Notes under the pieces: generated by a model
Databases searched by the model: none
Seen by the model: the letters and a program-made list of their open reading frames with translations, nothing else
What the model was told of the DNA's origin: nothing
Made by a program: the position numbers and the translations under genes
From: JAZKFP01 sp040386355
GTDB lineage: Bacteria; Pseudomonadota; Gammaproteobacteria; Pseudomonadales; UBA6940
Assembly: GCA_040386355.1 (NCBI GenBank)
Contig: JAZKFP010000021.1
Location: 1-16,729, forward strand
DNA: 16,729 nucleotides
Reading direction: 5' to 3'
In this document: piece by piece, positions 14,759 to 16,729 of the stretch
How the letters are laid out: every line of letters begins with the position of its first letter
How positions within the stretch are numbered: the first letter of the stretch is position 1

Positions 14759-15860
14759 AGCCCTCTAAACCAAGCTCTTTTTGAATCAAATTCAGCACTT
14801 TTTGGATCCTCGCCTCAGGTAGTTTTGCAAACTCAAGTTTGTGAGTGCCCTTGGAACTGACAGTATGCTTAACCAGCTTTTCTCCAGTTAGTGTTTCATA
14901 AAAAATTGGTTTTTTTGGGGTTGGGCCTTCATTTTTTATACGTAAACCACTTTTGTAGATTGAAACTACTTCTTGTGCACTAGGTAGCACATCAGAGACT
15001 TGTTTTTGACTAATCAAGTTTTGGGCAATTGCAGTTAGTTTCTTCTTGGCTGTCTTGTCTTTATGAAGTTTTGAAATAATCCAGTCCGTAAAGCCAAGGC
15101 TTAAATCGGAGGGTGCGGTAAACGACATTACAATCTCCACTGGCAGCTCAGCTAATGCTTTGTATTTTTGAAGCTGACGAGTAGATATACCCTCCACTGC
15201 CCCCAAGGCTTCCCACGTTTTGTAACGGTGCGCGTCAATATCCTGCTTGTACGACAATGCACGTTCATATGCTGAAATTGGGCTTTGTTTATTTTCTAAA
15301 CGGCTGAGACGACGAACGTCGACATCAGGAATATCCCCTGTAAACGCTAAGTACTTTCTTCCAGGGATTTGTTTAACGCAAAAAAGTCGACGTGATCCAG
15401 ATACAAGCTCGTATCTACCCTTCCCTTTTGGCCTTACGAATCCAGGCTCTGATTGCCCTTCATTCAAAATACTTTCAAAAATGTCAGAAACCGCTGCGGT
15501 ATCCAATAAGCTTTGAACACGTTGATTCTCAGGACTGACGTCAATGATTTCAGGATCAATCAGAATTTTCTTAAATTTTATTATCTGTTGAGAATTAGGC
15601 ATACCAAGCGTAAACGTTTCAGCATTAGTTTCTAATTCTTGTTTCAGAGTTTCTAATTCATCTTCTAGATCTTTTTTCGCATCGCGCCGCTTTAAAGCAC
15701 GACCTAATGTTGAATGCTCCTGAATGCCTGACACTAATAATTGCGAAGTTGGAGAGACTTGACGATCACGTTGCAAGATTGTTTCAGTTCGATCCTTAGC
15801 TTGCACCACGGCATTTAACTCTTCCAAATTTAATAAATCATTTTGTTTAGACATAATCAC
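14757..15860 (-). CDS. parB: ParB-family plasmid partition protein
   Basis: Centromere-binding partner of ParA for stable inheritance. In the 367-residue product, residues 1-~95 are a charged, partly coiled N-terminal region that in plasmid ParB proteins contacts ParA. The ParB/Spo0J nuclease-like domain covers ~97-200, with the GSRR phosphate-binding motif (155-158) and ENKQSPISAYERAL (189-202). A helix-turn-helix region follows at ~213-236 (KTWEALGAVEGISTRQLQKYKAL), and the end is basic with a dimerisation tail. ATG 15860 overlaps the parA stop by 4 bp; a second in-frame ATG two codons on is possible. The length and the presence of a large N-terminal extension suit a type Ia plasmid ParB (P1/SopB-like) more than chromosomal ParB. 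Confidence 0.94.
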   Translation of the reverse strand: MIMSKQNDLLNLEELNAVVQAKDRTETILQRDRQVSPTSQLLVSGIQEHSTLGRALKRRDAKKDLEDELETLKQELETNAETFTLGMPNSQQIIKFKKILIDPEIIDVSPENQRVQSLLDTAAVSDIFESILNEGQSEPGFVRPKGKGRYELVSGSRRLFCVKQIPGRKYLAFTGDIPDVDVRRLSRLENKQSPISAYERALSYKQDIDAHRYKTWEALGAVEGISTRQLQKYKALAELPVEIVMSFTAPSDLSLGFTDWIISKLHKDKTAKKKLTAIAQNLISQKQVSDVLPSAQEVVSIYKSGLRIKNEGPTPKKPIFYETLTGEKLVKHTVSSKGTHKLEFAKLPEARIQKVLNLIQKELGLEG

Positions 15861-16729
15861 AACACCCCTTCTTCACGTAACATGGCTTCCGTTGCACCAA
15901 TTTTGGTTTCATGATCAAAAAACGGTTTGATGATCTTATTTTCAATTTCTCCAAATACATCGTTAAACATCGTCATCGCTGTATTTAACGAACGATTATT
16001 TTTTACTTTAGAGGGCTGACGCTCATAAATCGTTGTAATTTGAGTTCCGGCTTTACCTACCTCATCGGTTTTCTTCACAACATTTTGCAAGGTCCGATCA
16101 GCAAATGTTTTTCGAATAATGCTCGACATCCAATTAGAATATTTCGCGCTCGCAAATTTGGTGATTAAGACATGGTATTCGGGAAAATTAACTTCCATAC
16201 CAGCTGCCACAAATGTTTTAACTGAATTTTTTAAATTCGTAAAAAATTGAATGGTCGAAGCAAAGTCAGCCATCTGACTAGGGCAGGGGACAATTATATG
16301 ATCACAAGCCATTAACGTACTTATTGTTAGAACGTTCAAAGATGGTGTGCCGTCAATAATTACTAGATCGTAATCGCTAGCTACGCTCAATACTCCCGCG
16401 CTCAAACGCTCTAGAAGCTCTTGTTTCTCATCAATCGTAGAAAACCCTGCTAATGCTATAGGAAACGATGTATCAATTAGCGAGAGTGATAAATTGCCAG
16501 GTATTAAATCAATGTTTGGCCAGTGCGTTTTTTTAATTGCGTAGGCGAGCGAATCGGGATCATGGCCTTGTTCTTCCAGCTGTTCATCAAACAACAGAAA
16601 TGGGGCAATGGTATTCATGTAATTGGTGTCAATGTCAGGACGATACCCCATAAAGAAACTTAAGGTCCCCTGAGCATCTGTATCGATCAATAACACTCGA
16701 TAGCCAGCCAGAGCGTAATATTGGGCAGA
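15857..16729 (-). CDS. parA: ParA-family partition ATPase, 5' end cut by the window edge
   Basis: Walker-type ATPase that moves plasmid copies apart. The frame is open to the last base of the window: 11 codons (SAQYYALAGYR) precede the GTG that would otherwise look like a start, and they join smoothly to VLLIDTDAQGT, the conserved motif after the P-loop. The P-loop itself and the true start lie beyond 16729. Visible motifs include DTDAQGTLSFFMGY and the Walker B-like LVIIDGTPSLNVLT. The pattern after it (DHIIVPCPSQMADFASTIQF) and the late QTTIYERQPSK-like TTIYERQPSK match plasmid ParA/SopA. About 290 residues are visible, and a full type Ia protein would be ~100 residues longer. It forms an operon with parB by a 4-bp overlap. 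Confidence 0.94.
   Translation of the reverse strand, partial: SAQYYALAGYRVLLIDTDAQGTLSFFMGYRPDIDTNYMNTIAPFLLFDEQLEEQGHDPDSLAYAIKKTHWPNIDLIPGNLSLSLIDTSFPIALAGFSTIDEKQELLERLSAGVLSVASDYDLVIIDGTPSLNVLTISTLMACDHIIVPCPSQMADFASTIQFFTNLKNSVKTFVAAGMEVNFPEYHVLITKFASAKYSNWMSSIIRKTFADRTLQNVVKKTDEVGKAGTQITTIYERQPSKVKNNRSLNTAMTMFNDVFGEIENKIIKPFFDHETKIGATEAMLREEGVL

Overview
The window is AT-rich DNA from a Gram-negative bacterium and looks like part of a conjugative plasmid or an integrated conjugative element. It carries a nearly complete P-type (VirB/VirD4) type IV secretion operon followed by a ParA/ParB partition operon, almost all of it on the minus strand. The gene order (small head gene, virB2, B3, B4, B5, an EexN-type lipoprotein, B6, B7, B8, B9, B10, B11, virD4, with no virB1) matches what I recall of the Legionella Lvh system. 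A gammaproteobacterium such as a member of the Legionellales is therefore my best guess, but only a guess. No relaxase, replication initiator, tRNA, rRNA or CRISPR array is visible.

Layout, right to left (the direction of most transcription): parA (cut by the right edge) and parB (16729-14757) overlap by 4 bp and end in a hairpin terminator that includes the parB stop codon. Next is a 570-bp non-coding stretch with two diverged copies of a ~120-bp repeat, then a membrane zinc-ribbon protein with a VasI-like C-terminal domain (14182-13481). A gene-poor stretch follows, containing one plus-strand gene, a VapB-type antitoxin with no recognisable VapC toxin (12947-13147). An AT-rich region with ATATCAA repeats and a perfect palindrome separates vapB from the head of the vir operon.

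The vir operon runs from 12490 to 8. Most neighbours overlap by 4-23 bp, which suggests translational coupling. The exceptions are a ~200-bp very AT-rich gap between virB6 and virB7 and a foreign insertion between virB11 and virD4. Together the genes encode the pilin (B2), energy ATPases (B4, B11), coupling ATPase (D4), inner-membrane channel (B3, B6, B8), envelope-spanning core (B7, B9, B10), pilus-tip protein (B5) and an entry-exclusion lipoprotein.

The most interesting locus is 1890-3200. A DUF1016/YhcG-type PD-(D/E)XK nuclease gene sits between virB11 and virD4, and the virB11-virD4 junction is present on both sides of it as diverged ~80-bp direct repeats. The left copy keeps the tail of an older virB11, with its own stop, overlapping the start of virD4. 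The right copy keeps a dead virD4 start inside the present virB11 end. The nuclease gene is interrupted by one in-frame TAA where the family normally has a glutamine. The locus therefore looks like an acquired, now probably inactivated, cargo gene that entered by duplication or homologous integration at the virB11-virD4 boundary.
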